In this document: positions 54,242 through 62,792 of the stretch, piece after piece
How the letters are laid out: each line of letters starts with the position of its first letter
Position numbering within the stretch: position 1 is the stretch's first letter
Assembly (NCBI RefSeq): GCF_900177625.1
Contig: NZ_FXAU01000001.1
Coordinates: 1 to 64,000 of the forward strand
Length of the DNA: 64,000 nt
Reading direction: 5' to 3'
Source: Sphingobacterium psychroaquaticum
Lineage (GTDB): Bacteria; Bacteroidota; Bacteroidia; Sphingobacteriales; Sphingobacteriaceae
Translations under genes and position numbers: made by a program
The notes under the pieces: model-generated
Databases searched by the model: none
What the model was told of the DNA's origin: nothing
The model's input: only the letters and a program-made list of their open reading frames with translations

Positions 54242-55342
54242 ATGAACAAATTACAAAAGTTAAATTTGGCTGTGCTCGCCCTAACGCTGATGAGCCAGTC
54301 TGCTTGTCGGCAGCCTGCACAACAACAGGCGCAGACGAAGGTGGGGGATAGCACGGAGGTAGAGGTGCAACCAGCAATTATTACGGAACCTGTACAGTTT
54401 GATTCGGATGATCCTGCGATATGGATCAATAAAGCAGATCCATCAAAGAGCTTGGTACTCGGGACGGATAAGGATGAAAATGGAGCACTTTATGTTTTTG
54501 ATCTACAGGGTAAGATCGTGCACGATAAAGTGGTGCGTAACCTCAAGCGTCCCAATAATGTAGATCTCGCTTATGGGTTGATGTTGAACGGTAAACCAAC
54601 GGATATTGCGATTACTACGGAACGCTTTACGCACAAACTACGTATCTTTTCTTTGCCTGATATGAAACCGGTGGATAACGGAGGGATCCCCGTATTTGAA
54701 GGGGAAACAGGACAGGATTACCGGGACCTGATGGGCGTTGCAATATATACCGCGCCGATGGGTAAGATGTATGCTATCGTGGGACGCAAGAATGGTCCTA
54801 AGGATGGATATCTGTGGCAATATGCGTTGGAGGATAATGGCAAAGGACAGGTAAAAGCGACTTTAGTACGTAAATTTGGTGAATATTCGGGCAAGAAGGA
54901 GATCGAAGCAATTGCGGTGGATAACGAGCTGGGTTATATTTATTATTCGGATGAGCAGACGGGGGTTCGTCAGTATCATGCGGATCCGGAAAAAGGGAAT
55001 AAGCAATTGGCTCTTTTCGCAACAACAGGTTTTGCCGAAGATCATGAAGGCATATCGATCTATAAACTGACAGATAGCACGGGGTATATTTTGGTTTCAG
55101 ATCAAGGAGCGAATCGTTTTCAGGTGTTTAGTCGGGAAGGCACAAAAGAGGAGCCATATGCACATAAACTGTTGAAAACGGTTCCTGTAGCGGCCCGTCA
55201 AAGTGACGGCTCGGATGTCGTTAATGTGTCGCTTAATGATACGTTTAAAAAAGGGTTGTTCGTAGCGATGAGCGATGATAAGACTTTTCATTTCTACCGC
55301 TGGGAAGATATCGCAGGTAAAGAGTTGCAGGTGAAGAAATAG
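54242..55342 (+). CDS. Beta-propeller phytase lipoprotein
   Basis: 366-residue lipoprotein (lipobox Cys22, SQSAC) of the beta-propeller phytase family, calcium-dependent enzymes that remove phosphate from phytate (inositol hexakisphosphate). Family signatures: FDSDDPAIWIN near residue 58, LVLGTDKDENGALYVFDL near 75, GKKEIEAIAVDNELGYIYYSDE near 220, and AEDHEGISIY near 266. The acidic calcium ligands are kept. Last gene of the operon, 35 bp after the beta-helix gene. The lipid anchor places it on the cell envelope, perhaps on the surface. Confidence 0.92.
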   Translation: MNKLQKLNLAVLALTLMSQSACRQPAQQQAQTKVGDSTEVEVQPAIITEPVQFDSDDPAIWINKADPSKSLVLGTDKDENGALYVFDLQGKIVHDKVVRNLKRPNNVDLAYGLMLNGKPTDIAITTERFTHKLRIFSLPDMKPVDNGGIPVFEGETGQDYRDLMGVAIYTAPMGKMYAIVGRKNGPKDGYLWQYALEDNGKGQVKATLVRKFGEYSGKKEIEAIAVDNELGYIYYSDEQTGVRQYHADPEKGNKQLALFATTGFAEDHEGISIYKLTDSTGYILVSDQGANRFQVFSREGTKEEPYAHKLLKTVPVAARQSDGSDVVNVSLNDTFKKGLFVAMSDDKTFHFYRWEDIAGKELQVKK

Positions 55343-55390
55343 ACTTTTAATTTAAATATATAGGTTTCCTGTACATCAGTGGAACAGCGG

Positions 55391-55457
55391 TGTGGTAACT
55401 TGATCGGCATATAGACATCATTTGTTTATAGTAAGATAAGGTTGCCACATTGTTTTT
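55391..55457 (+). terminator. Terminator after the phytase gene
   Basis: TGTGGTAACTT (55391-55401) pairs with AAGGTTGCCACA (55438-55449) if G-U pairs are allowed, and a T run (TGTTTTTTG) follows. Confidence 0.6.
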
Positions 55458-55537
55458 TGTAGCGCGATCTCTAGCGGATGTGTATTTTCTCATTCCGTTG
55501 AAGGGAATTAATTCAAAAAATCGTATAATTACAGGAA

Positions 55538-55825
55538 ATGAAATACACATTAGCCTTTTTTGCATTGACTTTCTTGTTGAGCTGCGCCCGCGAGAAAGAA
55601 CAAAAACTAGAATCCCTGGATAAAAAATCTGCCCGAGAAGTTACCTTAACCACCGTAGAAAAGGGCGATTCGGTACTACATATTACCAAGCAGAATATAT
55701 GGTATAATGGCGAACGACTAGCTGAAAAAGCAGATACTATCATTACCGAAGCAAAGCCGAAGACTTGGAATGCGGCGGATACAAATTCTTTACGTAAAGT
55801 ACCAATCTTTGTAACCGTCCAGTAA
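55538..55825 (+). CDS. Small lipoprotein, unknown
   Basis: 95-residue predicted lipoprotein with lipobox Cys16 (TFLLSC), then a charged region (REKEQKLESLDKKSAREV), a short beta part (DSVLHITKQNIWYNGERLA) and a C-terminal PIFVTVQ. No family recognised. It ends 2 bp before the YgiB-like gene, so it is the first gene of a three-gene operon with the ATP-grasp enzyme and may take part in the same envelope process. Confidence 0.65.
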   Translation: MKYTLAFFALTFLLSCAREKEQKLESLDKKSAREVTLTTVEKGDSVLHITKQNIWYNGERLAEKADTIITEAKPKTWNAADTNSLRKVPIFVTVQ

Positions 55826-55827
55826 CC

Positions 55828-56205
55828 ATGAGAAAGAAAGCTTCAAAAAATATACAGTTGGTCTTGATTACGTCGGTATTGGCCTCGTGTGGACAGCCTG
55901 CACAACAAGCTAAAGACACGGATAAGCAACGAGTTTTTATGCGAGCAGACTCTACTGCCGCTTATACCGAGGTGACGGACAATTACAATAATTCATCAAA
56001 CCGATCCGGTGGATCTGGTGGGATGGGAACATCGCTACTTTGGTTTATGGCCTTTCGCCATATGGGAGGTGTGCTAGGCTACGCCAACAACAGCATTCAT
56101 CCCAGCTCTGTTTCAGGGACGAATGCCCGGAAAGCGGATGCCTATAAGGCGCAACGCGGAGGTTTTGGAAATACCGCTAATAGCAACTCTTCAGTAGGCG
56201 CTTAA
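55828..56205 (+). CDS. YgiB/UPF0323-like lipoprotein
   Basis: 125-residue lipoprotein with lipobox Cys21 (VLASC). The middle is glycine-rich (SNRSGGSGGMGTSLLWFM) and the C-terminus reads AYKAQRGGFGNTA, the RGGFG ending typical of YgiB-type proteins. In E. coli and others ygiB precedes ygiC, a glutathionylspermidine-synthetase-like gene, the same order as here. The stop overlaps the next start by one base. Function unknown; envelope-linked. Confidence 0.7.
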   Translation: MRKKASKNIQLVLITSVLASCGQPAQQAKDTDKQRVFMRADSTAAYTEVTDNYNNSSNRSGGSGGMGTSLLWFMAFRHMGGVLGYANNSIHPSSVSGTNARKADAYKAQRGGFGNTANSNSSVGA

Positions 56206-57347
56206 TGAAGATTAATACATTACGTATCGACCCTAACTGGCAAAACCGGTTAGAAGAAATCGGCTTTGGCTATCATACACTCGGTGGTGTACCGTTTTGG
56301 GTGGATGATCGCTATTACGAAATTACCAGTCGCGAAGCGGATCTCATCTATAAAGCAACAGCAGAATTGTGGGATATGTGCCTTCAAGCTGTGGAATATG
56401 TCATTAAAAACAAGCAGTATGCATCGTTTCATATTCCAGCCTATATGTACCACCATATCGAAAACTCCTGGGAAAATGATGATCCTTCGATATATGGGCG
56501 CTTCGACTTCGCTTATGATGTGGAACGAGGGGAGCTGAAAATGTTAGAATTTAATGCGGATACCCCGACTTCGCTTTTTGAGACAGGAATCGTTCAGTGG
56601 TATTGGAAAAAGCATTATTTTTCAGAGGGGACAGATCAGTTTAACAGCATCCATGAGCAACTGATTGCCAGTTGGACACAGCTGAAGCCTTACCTCAAAG
56701 GCGAAATTTTGCACTTTGCATGCGTAAAGGAGTCGCTTGAAGACCTGACAAACCTTGAATACTTACGGGATACGGCGATACAGGCAGGGTTGGCGACCAA
56801 GCTGATCTATGTAGACGATATTGGTTGGAATGGACATTCTTTCCTGGACCTGGAAGGAGAGCCCATTCAATCGGTTTTTAAATTATATCCTTGGGAGTGG
56901 ATGGTGCGTGAAGATTTTGGTGTACATATCGTTAACGATGCTTTACGCGCGCAGTGGATTGAACCATCGTGGAAAATGTTGCTATCTAATAAAGCGATCC
57001 TTCCTATTCTTTGGGAGCTATTTCCAAACCATCCTCATTTGTTGGCAGCATACTTTGAGGAACCTGATTTCCTTAAACATTTTGTGAAAAAACCAATCTT
57101 ATCACGAGAAGGTGCAAATGTAGAAATGTACTATGATAAGCAGATGATCTATGCAACGGAAGGTGAGTATGGGGAAGAAGGGTACATTTATCAGGAACTA
57201 GCTACCTTGCATCGGGAAGATTCGGGCTTTTCTATTATCGGAAGCTGGCTGATCGGTCAGGAACCTTGTGGGATTTCCTTTCGTGAATCTGATATGCCGA
57301 TCACAACAGACAAAAGCCGGTTTATTCCGCATATCATAAAATATTAG
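56205..57347 (+). CDS. Glutathionylspermidine synthase-like ATP-grasp protein (YgiC-like)
   Basis: 380-residue protein of the glutathionylspermidine synthase family, the ATP-grasp ligase module without the amidase half. Readable blocks: YGRFDFAYDVERGELKMLEFNADTPTSL (residues about 103-131, nucleotide/metal site) and FVKKPILSREGANVEMYY near 295 (ATP-binding loop). Most relatives in bacteria lack proof of true glutathionylspermidine synthesis. It overlaps the YgiB-like gene by one base, so the products probably work together. Ends in a shared terminator. Confidence 0.85.
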   Translation: MKINTLRIDPNWQNRLEEIGFGYHTLGGVPFWVDDRYYEITSREADLIYKATAELWDMCLQAVEYVIKNKQYASFHIPAYMYHHIENSWENDDPSIYGRFDFAYDVERGELKMLEFNADTPTSLFETGIVQWYWKKHYFSEGTDQFNSIHEQLIASWTQLKPYLKGEILHFACVKESLEDLTNLEYLRDTAIQAGLATKLIYVDDIGWNGHSFLDLEGEPIQSVFKLYPWEWMVREDFGVHIVNDALRAQWIEPSWKMLLSNKAILPILWELFPNHPHLLAAYFEEPDFLKHFVKKPILSREGANVEMYYDKQMIYATEGEYGEEGYIYQELATLHREDSGFSIIGSWLIGQEPCGISFRESDMPITTDKSRFIPHIIKY

Positions 57348-57367
57348 GGGTGTTAAAACACCCCTAA
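57344..57367. terminator. Shared hairpin covering two stop codons
   Basis: TTAGGGGTGTT (57344-57354) and AACACCCCTAA (57357-57367) form a perfect 11-bp stem. It contains the TAG stop of the ATP-grasp gene (57345-57347) and the stop of the convergent glutaminase gene (57353-57355), so one hairpin ends both. Confidence 0.85.
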
Positions 57368-58357
57368 ATTATACTGTTTTGCAAGATCGAGGATCATGCG
57401 ATACCCGACTACGGAGTTACCATGACTATCTAGGGGCGCACTAAAAACACCAATTCCTCCTTGCTGCGGAACGCTTACCACAATACCACCCCCGACACCT
57501 GATTTACTTGGCAAACCTACCGTCCGTGCGTATTCACCACTAAATTCATACATGCCAGCAATCAACATTTGTGATTGGATCAGTTTTGACATTTCTGCAT
57601 CCTTGTATCGTTTGTCTCCATCAAAACGAATGCATTGGTGTGCAAAGAAATAACCGATCTTAGCCAGATCTTCGGCAGTTAGCTCGATGGAGCATTGACG
57701 AAAGTAATTATCCAATTGCTCTTCGCCTCCCGATATCAATCCGACATTCTTCATGATATGGAACATCCCACGGTTGCGGTGTCCGGTTTCTTTTTCAGAC
57801 TCGTACACAATCCTGCTATAATCTAAGGTCGGGTTGTTCGTGATGTATCGAACCATGTCTAATATCTTGTCAAAAGGAAGTTGTCCGCTACCTGAGATGA
57901 GTGATGTCGTCAGGATAGCGCCAGCATTCATCATCGGATTCAATGGTTTACCCATCGTTTCCAGGTTAGCGAAATGATTGAACGGTTTGTCGGTACCATA
58001 GTACCCCATCTTTTCGAATACCGTTTTTTCACCGTTTTCCATGACGGCTAACATCAAAGCGATCGTTTTAGAGATGCTCTGCATGGTGAATTTTTTGTTG
58101 ATGTCCCCGACGCTATGGATCTTGCCTTTCTCATCGACCACCGCCAAAGCCAAAGCTTTTGGATCCATCTTTCCCAATTCTGGAATATAATCTGCGACCT
58201 TACCGCTTTCGTAGTAGCTTCGATTCTTCTCCATAATCGTTGTCAGGTCACGTGTTGAGATTTCTTTGAACGACTTGGATTGCTGCGCATAAAGCGAGCC
58301 CCCAACTAAAAGGAAGGCTGCTATCATGGTGCTTTTTGAGCGATATACTTTGTTCAT
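57353..58357 (-). CDS. glsA: Exported glutaminase
   Basis: 334-residue glutaminase of the serine-dependent beta-lactamase-fold type, which turns glutamine into glutamate and ammonia. It has a signal peptide (to about residue 25, GGSLYAQQ), so it works in the periplasm. Active-site motif FTMQSISKTIAL (S-x-x-K near 88-91), NAGAIL near 146, conserved Tyr/Asn blocks (YESEKETGHRNRGM near 188) and a C-terminal GVGGGIVVSVP. Start at 58357 gives MNKVYRS; a second ATG at 58372 is possible. Confidence 0.93.
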   Translation of the reverse strand: MNKVYRSKSTMIAAFLLVGGSLYAQQSKSFKEISTRDLTTIMEKNRSYYESGKVADYIPELGKMDPKALALAVVDEKGKIHSVGDINKKFTMQSISKTIALMLAVMENGEKTVFEKMGYYGTDKPFNHFANLETMGKPLNPMMNAGAILTTSLISGSGQLPFDKILDMVRYITNNPTLDYSRIVYESEKETGHRNRGMFHIMKNVGLISGGEEQLDNYFRQCSIELTAEDLAKIGYFFAHQCIRFDGDKRYKDAEMSKLIQSQMLIAGMYEFSGEYARTVGLPSKSGVGGGIVVSVPQQGGIGVFSAPLDSHGNSVVGYRMILDLAKQYNLGVF

Positions 58358-58456
58358 CTTGTATGACTGCATATGTTAGGATGCGAAGTAAATATTTAAT
58401 ACAGGGATTACTCGTATTTTTCTTTAATTTACTCCTTCTATTTTTATACTTGAACA

Positions 58457-59491
58457 ATGATACGAATTATAGGTCTATTTTTAGTGTTTCTTGGCGGCTT
58501 GGTGAGTACCGCCCAGGCTAGAACAACACTAAAAGTTCTACAGATCAATATATGGCAAGAAGGAACAGTTGTTCCCGGTGGATTCTCCGCGATAGTGGAT
58601 GAAATTATCGCGAAAAAGCCAGACGCTGTTTTATTCAGTGAGGTGCGCAATTATGAAGGAACTGATTTTATCCAACGAATCCGGGCAGAACTGAAATCTC
58701 GTGGGGTAAGCTATTATAGTGAATCAAGTGAGGCGGCCTTGGATGTCGGCTTTATTTCGATTTATCCCATTATCCAACAGGAATCGCTTTATACAAAGGA
58801 AAATAAAGTGGGCAATGTATTAAAGAGTAAGATTGAGGTCGGTGGACGCACCTTTGCTTTTTATTCGTTGCACCTTGATTACACCAATTATGCCTGTTAC
58901 CTTCCGCGAGGATACGATGGCGTGACCTGGAAAAAGATGGAACAGCCCATAACGGATGCTTTTGCGATCAGTACGGCCAACAGAAAAGGGAAGCGCGATG
59001 AGGCGATCCGTGACGTTATTACAGATATCAATAAAGAAGATCAATCGCAGTCTTTTATTGTGGGAGGCGATTTTAATGAACCTTCACATTTGGATTGGAC
59101 AGATAAGACCAAACATCTTTTCGATCATGGTGGTGCAGTTGTGCCGTGGGATTGCTCCGTACTTTTACAGGAAGCCGGCTTTTCGGATAGCTTCCGCGTA
59201 AAGTATCCCAATCCTGTGAGTCATCCGGGCTTTACTTTTCCTTCCTTCAATAAGGATGTTCCGTTAAATAAATTGACGTGGGCGCCGACCGCTGATGAGC
59301 GCGACCGGATTGATTATGTGTATTTTAAAAGTAAAAAACCTATGAAAGTCGCTGAGGTTCGGATCGTAGGGCCGGTGGAAACAGTGAAGAACGGCCAATT
59401 ACAAGACCGGGATAGCCGCGATAAATTTTTAGTACCTGAGAATGTGTGGCCAACGGATCATAAAGCATTACTGGTTACTTTTGTGTTTTAG
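58457..59491 (+). CDS. Exported endonuclease/exonuclease/phosphatase-family hydrolase
   Basis: 344-residue secreted protein with signal peptide (to about 21, STAQA). EEP-fold motifs: LKVLQINIWQEG near residue 25, ALFSEVR-like DAVLFSEVRNYEG near 53, FYSLHLDYTNY near 134, VGGDFNEPSHLDWT near 203, and the C-terminal catalytic WPTDHKALLVTF near 330. Relatives cleave phosphodiesters or phosphate esters. It may release phosphate from an extracellular substrate; no link to the phytate operon is shown. Single gene, divergent from glutaminase. Confidence 0.85.
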   Translation: MIRIIGLFLVFLGGLVSTAQARTTLKVLQINIWQEGTVVPGGFSAIVDEIIAKKPDAVLFSEVRNYEGTDFIQRIRAELKSRGVSYYSESSEAALDVGFISIYPIIQQESLYTKENKVGNVLKSKIEVGGRTFAFYSLHLDYTNYACYLPRGYDGVTWKKMEQPITDAFAISTANRKGKRDEAIRDVITDINKEDQSQSFIVGGDFNEPSHLDWTDKTKHLFDHGGAVVPWDCSVLLQEAGFSDSFRVKYPNPVSHPGFTFPSFNKDVPLNKLTWAPTADERDRIDYVYFKSKKPMKVAEVRIVGPVETVKNGQLQDRDSRDKFLVPENVWPTDHKALLVTFVF

Positions 59492-59536
59492 CGGTAGAAA
59501 TAAGAAATAGATTTTCAATTAAAAAATAGGTTTTCG

Positions 59537-59947
59537 ATGGAGAAGAGACTACTTCTTACTGCGGGATTAATTGTTGTGCAGGATCATAAGCTACTTTTGG
59601 CATACAGTAAGAATAAAAAAGCTTGGTATCTGCCTGGTGGAAAGATTGATGCGGGGGAGGATTCGGTAACATCCTTACAGCGAGAGATACAAGAAGAACT
59701 AAATATTCAGTTGGACATTGATCGGATAACGTTCTACTGTCATATTACAGCGCCCGCCTATGGCGAAGCGTCCCATATTATTATGGAGCAAGATTGCTTT
59801 ATGTATGAGATGACCGAGGATATTCAACCCAGCAATGAAATCGAAGCGGTGAAATTCTTTGATCTCGCTACTTATCAGCTGGAAGAAGCGCAAGTGGTCG
59901 GCGTTATAGCCGTGTTTGAAAAGCTAGCTGCTGATAGCCTCTTGTAA
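59537..59947 (+). CDS. NUDIX hydrolase
   Basis: 136-residue cytosolic pyrophosphohydrolase. The NUDIX box G-x5-E-x7-RE-x2-EE is complete (GGKIDAGEDSVTSLQREIQ, residues about 35-58) except that the glycine after EE is replaced by Asn (EELNI). Such enzymes clear nucleoside diphosphate compounds such as oxidised dNTPs. The substrate is not readable. It lies 46 bp after the EEP gene, possibly co-transcribed. Confidence 0.9.
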   Translation: MEKRLLLTAGLIVVQDHKLLLAYSKNKKAWYLPGGKIDAGEDSVTSLQREIQEELNIQLDIDRITFYCHITAPAYGEASHIIMEQDCFMYEMTEDIQPSNEIEAVKFFDLATYQLEEAQVVGVIAVFEKLAADSLL

Positions 59948-60060
59948 GGATAGGTTTCGCTGTTTTCTACATACATGTGATTTGAGTTTTTCGTCTAGTT
60001 TTGTTATCTTATGAAATGAGATACAATGATTTATCAATTTTCAATATACTATGCAAAACT

Positions 60061-60273
60061 ATGAATGATGAAGATGCACGCTTAGTGGTTACTTATATAC
60101 AAGATACTATCGAAGTAGAAACCTTAAAGACAGTAGAACGCAAAATCGAAAATTTAGCTTCGAAAGTAGACCTGGCAAATACCAAAGCTGAAATTATTAA
60201 ATGGATGTTTATTTTCTGGGTCGTCCAGTTTGGCGCCATGTTCGGAATTTTCTATTTTTTTCTCGGTAAATAG
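60061..60273 (+). CDS. Small coiled-coil membrane-anchored protein
   Basis: 70-residue protein: a coiled coil (VETLKTVERKIENLASKVDLA) and one C-terminal transmembrane helix (MFIFWVVQFGAMFGIFYFF). It resembles small DUF1640/CCDC90-like proteins. The start at 60061 (MNDEDARL) matches the likely family start. An upstream ATG at 60016 (85 residues) sits 13 bp after a TAGTTTTG -7 box (59996-60003) and could instead be right. Role unknown. Confidence 0.55.
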   Translation: MNDEDARLVVTYIQDTIEVETLKTVERKIENLASKVDLANTKAEIIKWMFIFWVVQFGAMFGIFYFFLGK

Positions 60274-60378
60274 ACTTCCCCCTTCCTTCCTTTTCTGCCT
60301 TGTGGCCAATTCTAATAAAATGGCGGTAAATAATTATAAATTGGCCATTCTGAAAAAACTTTTCTCTTTCCAACTCTC

Positions 60379-60386
60379 TAGCTTTG
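60379..60386 (+). promoter_or_regulatory. -7 box of the efflux operon
   Basis: TAGCTTTG, an exact TAnnTTTG match 28 bp before the GTG start of the tolC-like gene. No TTG at 19-21 bp upstream. Confidence 0.45.
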
Positions 60387-60413
60387 CAGCGCAAAAAATT
60401 AAAAACATAAACA

Positions 60414-61733
60414 GTGAGTTTTTATACACCCTATTGGGTCAAGCGAATAGCCATAGCAAGTGCGTTTTTATGTACGGCTACCACCACTCTTGCGATCGAT
60501 TCCCTTCGCATTTCCCTCGATGATATTCTTGCAAAATCCTTGATAAACAGTACATACGTCGAGGAAGCACACCTACAGCTCAAAGAAAAGAAAATACAGG
60601 TCGCCCAAAGAAAGATGGAACTACTTCCCGAAGTATCCGTCCGCGCATCAGCTAGTTATGCGACCAATATGCCGGTCTATGATCACGGGCTTTTTAATAA
60701 ACCATCGCAACACGAGGTAATCCATTACCTGTATGATAGCGGTGCTGATTTTTACCTTAATCTCTACAACGGCCATCGCGATCGTATGAATATCCAATCC
60801 GCTAAATTGGAACAAGAAATGGCCACGATAGATTGGAAAGCTTCGCAGGCAAAAATTAAGATGGACGTATGTAATCTCTACCTCGATCTATTGCGATGCT
60901 ATCTGCATCGGCAGCTTATTGTAACCGATATCCACGATCAAAAAGAACAGCTCAAAGAAGTGAAAGACCGCTACACTGCAGGCGTGGTACTCCACAGCGA
61001 CGTCCTGCGGATTGAGTTGGAGCTCTCTAAACGGGAGCTGCTCCTCATACAGATTGGAAACGATATCCAAGCCGCCAATCGGCAACTACAGTTGATCACG
61101 GGCATAGAAGAAGAGATTGTTCCCATCGCTCGACCCCTGGATAAAATACGGGTCGATTATGATGAAACGATAAAAGCAGCCAAAGAACAGGCTTTCATCA
61201 TGCAAAAGTCAGAGCAAGAAGTACAACTAAAAAAGCTCGCAGTAAAACAGGCCAAAGCAAACTACCTCCCCAAAGTGGGTCTCACCGGTACCTTCACCTT
61301 TGCAAATCCCCAAGTATTCTTATACCCGTATAATGACAGCTGGTATAACCTGGGCATCGTTGGTTTAAAACTCAATATCCCTGTATCCGCCATCTACTTA
61401 AATAGAAATGTGGTAAGGGCGGCGCAGGTCATCTACGACAAAGAGGAGGTAAAGCACCACCATGAAGCCGAAATACTGGAAAATAAACTTTTGCAGGCCT
61501 ACCTGGACTATAAGTTGGCCAAAGAAGAACAAACGGTACGCTTAAAAAACGTAGATCTCGCCAAAGAGAATGCACGCATCATAAAAAATCGGTATTTCAA
61601 ATCCGCTGCTCTCGTGACCGACCTGTTGGATGCCGACATGCAATATCTGCAAACCTTGTTTGAGGTCGAGTCTTCGCGTATAGCCGTACAAAAACACTAC
61701 TATTTTATTGAATTTCTAAAAGGTACCATTTAA
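60414..61733 (+). CDS. TolC-family outer-membrane efflux protein
   Basis: 439-residue outer-membrane channel of the TolC family. GTG start at 60414, signal peptide (to about 27, TTTLA), then two repeated coiled-coil halves (LRISLDDILAKSLINSTYVEEAHLQLKEKK; VQLKKLAVKQAKANYLPKVGL) with beta segments between. It forms the outer exit of a tripartite pump with the following HlyD-type and MFS genes. The stop overlaps the next ATG by one base (TAATG), so the three are one operon. Confidence 0.93.
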   Translation: MSFYTPYWVKRIAIASAFLCTATTTLAIDSLRISLDDILAKSLINSTYVEEAHLQLKEKKIQVAQRKMELLPEVSVRASASYATNMPVYDHGLFNKPSQHEVIHYLYDSGADFYLNLYNGHRDRMNIQSAKLEQEMATIDWKASQAKIKMDVCNLYLDLLRCYLHRQLIVTDIHDQKEQLKEVKDRYTAGVVLHSDVLRIELELSKRELLLIQIGNDIQAANRQLQLITGIEEEIVPIARPLDKIRVDYDETIKAAKEQAFIMQKSEQEVQLKKLAVKQAKANYLPKVGLTGTFTFANPQVFLYPYNDSWYNLGIVGLKLNIPVSAIYLNRNVVRAAQVIYDKEEVKHHHEAEILENKLLQAYLDYKLAKEEQTVRLKNVDLAKENARIIKNRYFKSAALVTDLLDADMQYLQTLFEVESSRIAVQKHYYFIEFLKGTI

Positions 61734-62788
61734 TGAAATCTAAATCTGAAAAGAGCACAACAGACCAACGGGTAACTTTGGTCACGACCATCTTGGCGGC
61801 AATCATCTTGTTGGCCTTATTGGTATGGGGCGGAAAAATATTATGGTTGCGGCTGAAGTATACCTATACCAATGATGCGCAGGTAAGTCAGTACATCAAT
61901 CCGGTAATTGCGCGCGTCGGGGGGTATGTTGTGGATGTTCACTATAAAGACCACGAAGCGGTAAAACGGGGGGATACCTTGCTGATTATCGATAATAAAG
62001 AGTATAAGTATGAAGCAGCGCAAGCATCCGCCTCGATTCGAAAAGAAGAAGCTGAAATAAATGTCTTATCCAGTCAAAAGCAGATCCTGCAAGAAGAACA
62101 TGAATCCTTGTTAAAATCAATATCGGCCAGTGAAGCCAATGTCAAGAAGCAGCAACTCGAATATGATCGTTACAAATACCTGTACAATGAGAAATCGGCT
62201 ACCGCACAACAGCTCGAAGAGGTGGAAGCGAAGCTTGAAGTGTATAAAAGTGAGTTGGCCACATTGAATCATAAGCTGGAAGCATCGGCTGAGCGGGTGC
62301 AGGATGTGGATGTTCAAAAGCGTGTTATTGGCGCCGAAAGAAATCGGCTGACAGCCGCCGCAGGACGGAAGCATCTCGATGTGGGGTATACGATTATTCG
62401 GGCACCCTACGATGGGTTTATGGGCAAGCGAACTATCGAGGCCGGACAGATGGTTAATGCTGGCGAAGTTTTGGGTTTCATCGTGAATACGGAAACGCCC
62501 GTTTGGGTAACGGCCAACTTTAAAGAAACACAATTACGCTATCTCGCAGTAGGCGATACCGTCGAAGTCGTTGCTGATGCATACCCCGATGAAATATTTC
62601 AGGGAAAGATTATCTCGATTTCTCCGGCTACGGGCGCTTCTTTTTCGTTGCTTCCACCCGACAACTCAACGGGTAACTTTGTGAAGATTGTGCAGCGGGT
62701 ACCCGTACGGATCGAGTTAGCGCATACCGTAGCCGTACATAAGTTGCGCTCCGGTATGAATGTGAATGTTTCGGTTCCTAAACAGTAA
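61733..62788 (+). CDS. HlyD/EmrA-family membrane fusion protein
   Basis: 351-residue periplasmic adaptor: one N-terminal transmembrane helix (about 16-37), a split biotinyl-lipoyl-like domain (NPVIARVGGYVVDVHYKDHEAVKRGDTL near 57 and TIIRAPYDGFMGKRTIEAGQMVNAG near 219), a long coiled coil (about 90-205) and the C-terminal beta-barrel domain. It links the inner-membrane MFS pump to the TolC-like channel. Between them the stop/start overlap on one side and a 4-bp gap on the other. Confidence 0.93.
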   Translation: MKSKSEKSTTDQRVTLVTTILAAIILLALLVWGGKILWLRLKYTYTNDAQVSQYINPVIARVGGYVVDVHYKDHEAVKRGDTLLIIDNKEYKYEAAQASASIRKEEAEINVLSSQKQILQEEHESLLKSISASEANVKKQQLEYDRYKYLYNEKSATAQQLEEVEAKLEVYKSELATLNHKLEASAERVQDVDVQKRVIGAERNRLTAAAGRKHLDVGYTIIRAPYDGFMGKRTIEAGQMVNAGEVLGFIVNTETPVWVTANFKETQLRYLAVGDTVEVVADAYPDEIFQGKIISISPATGASFSLLPPDNSTGNFVKIVQRVPVRIELAHTVAVHKLRSGMNVNVSVPKQ

Positions 62789-62792
62789 GTTC

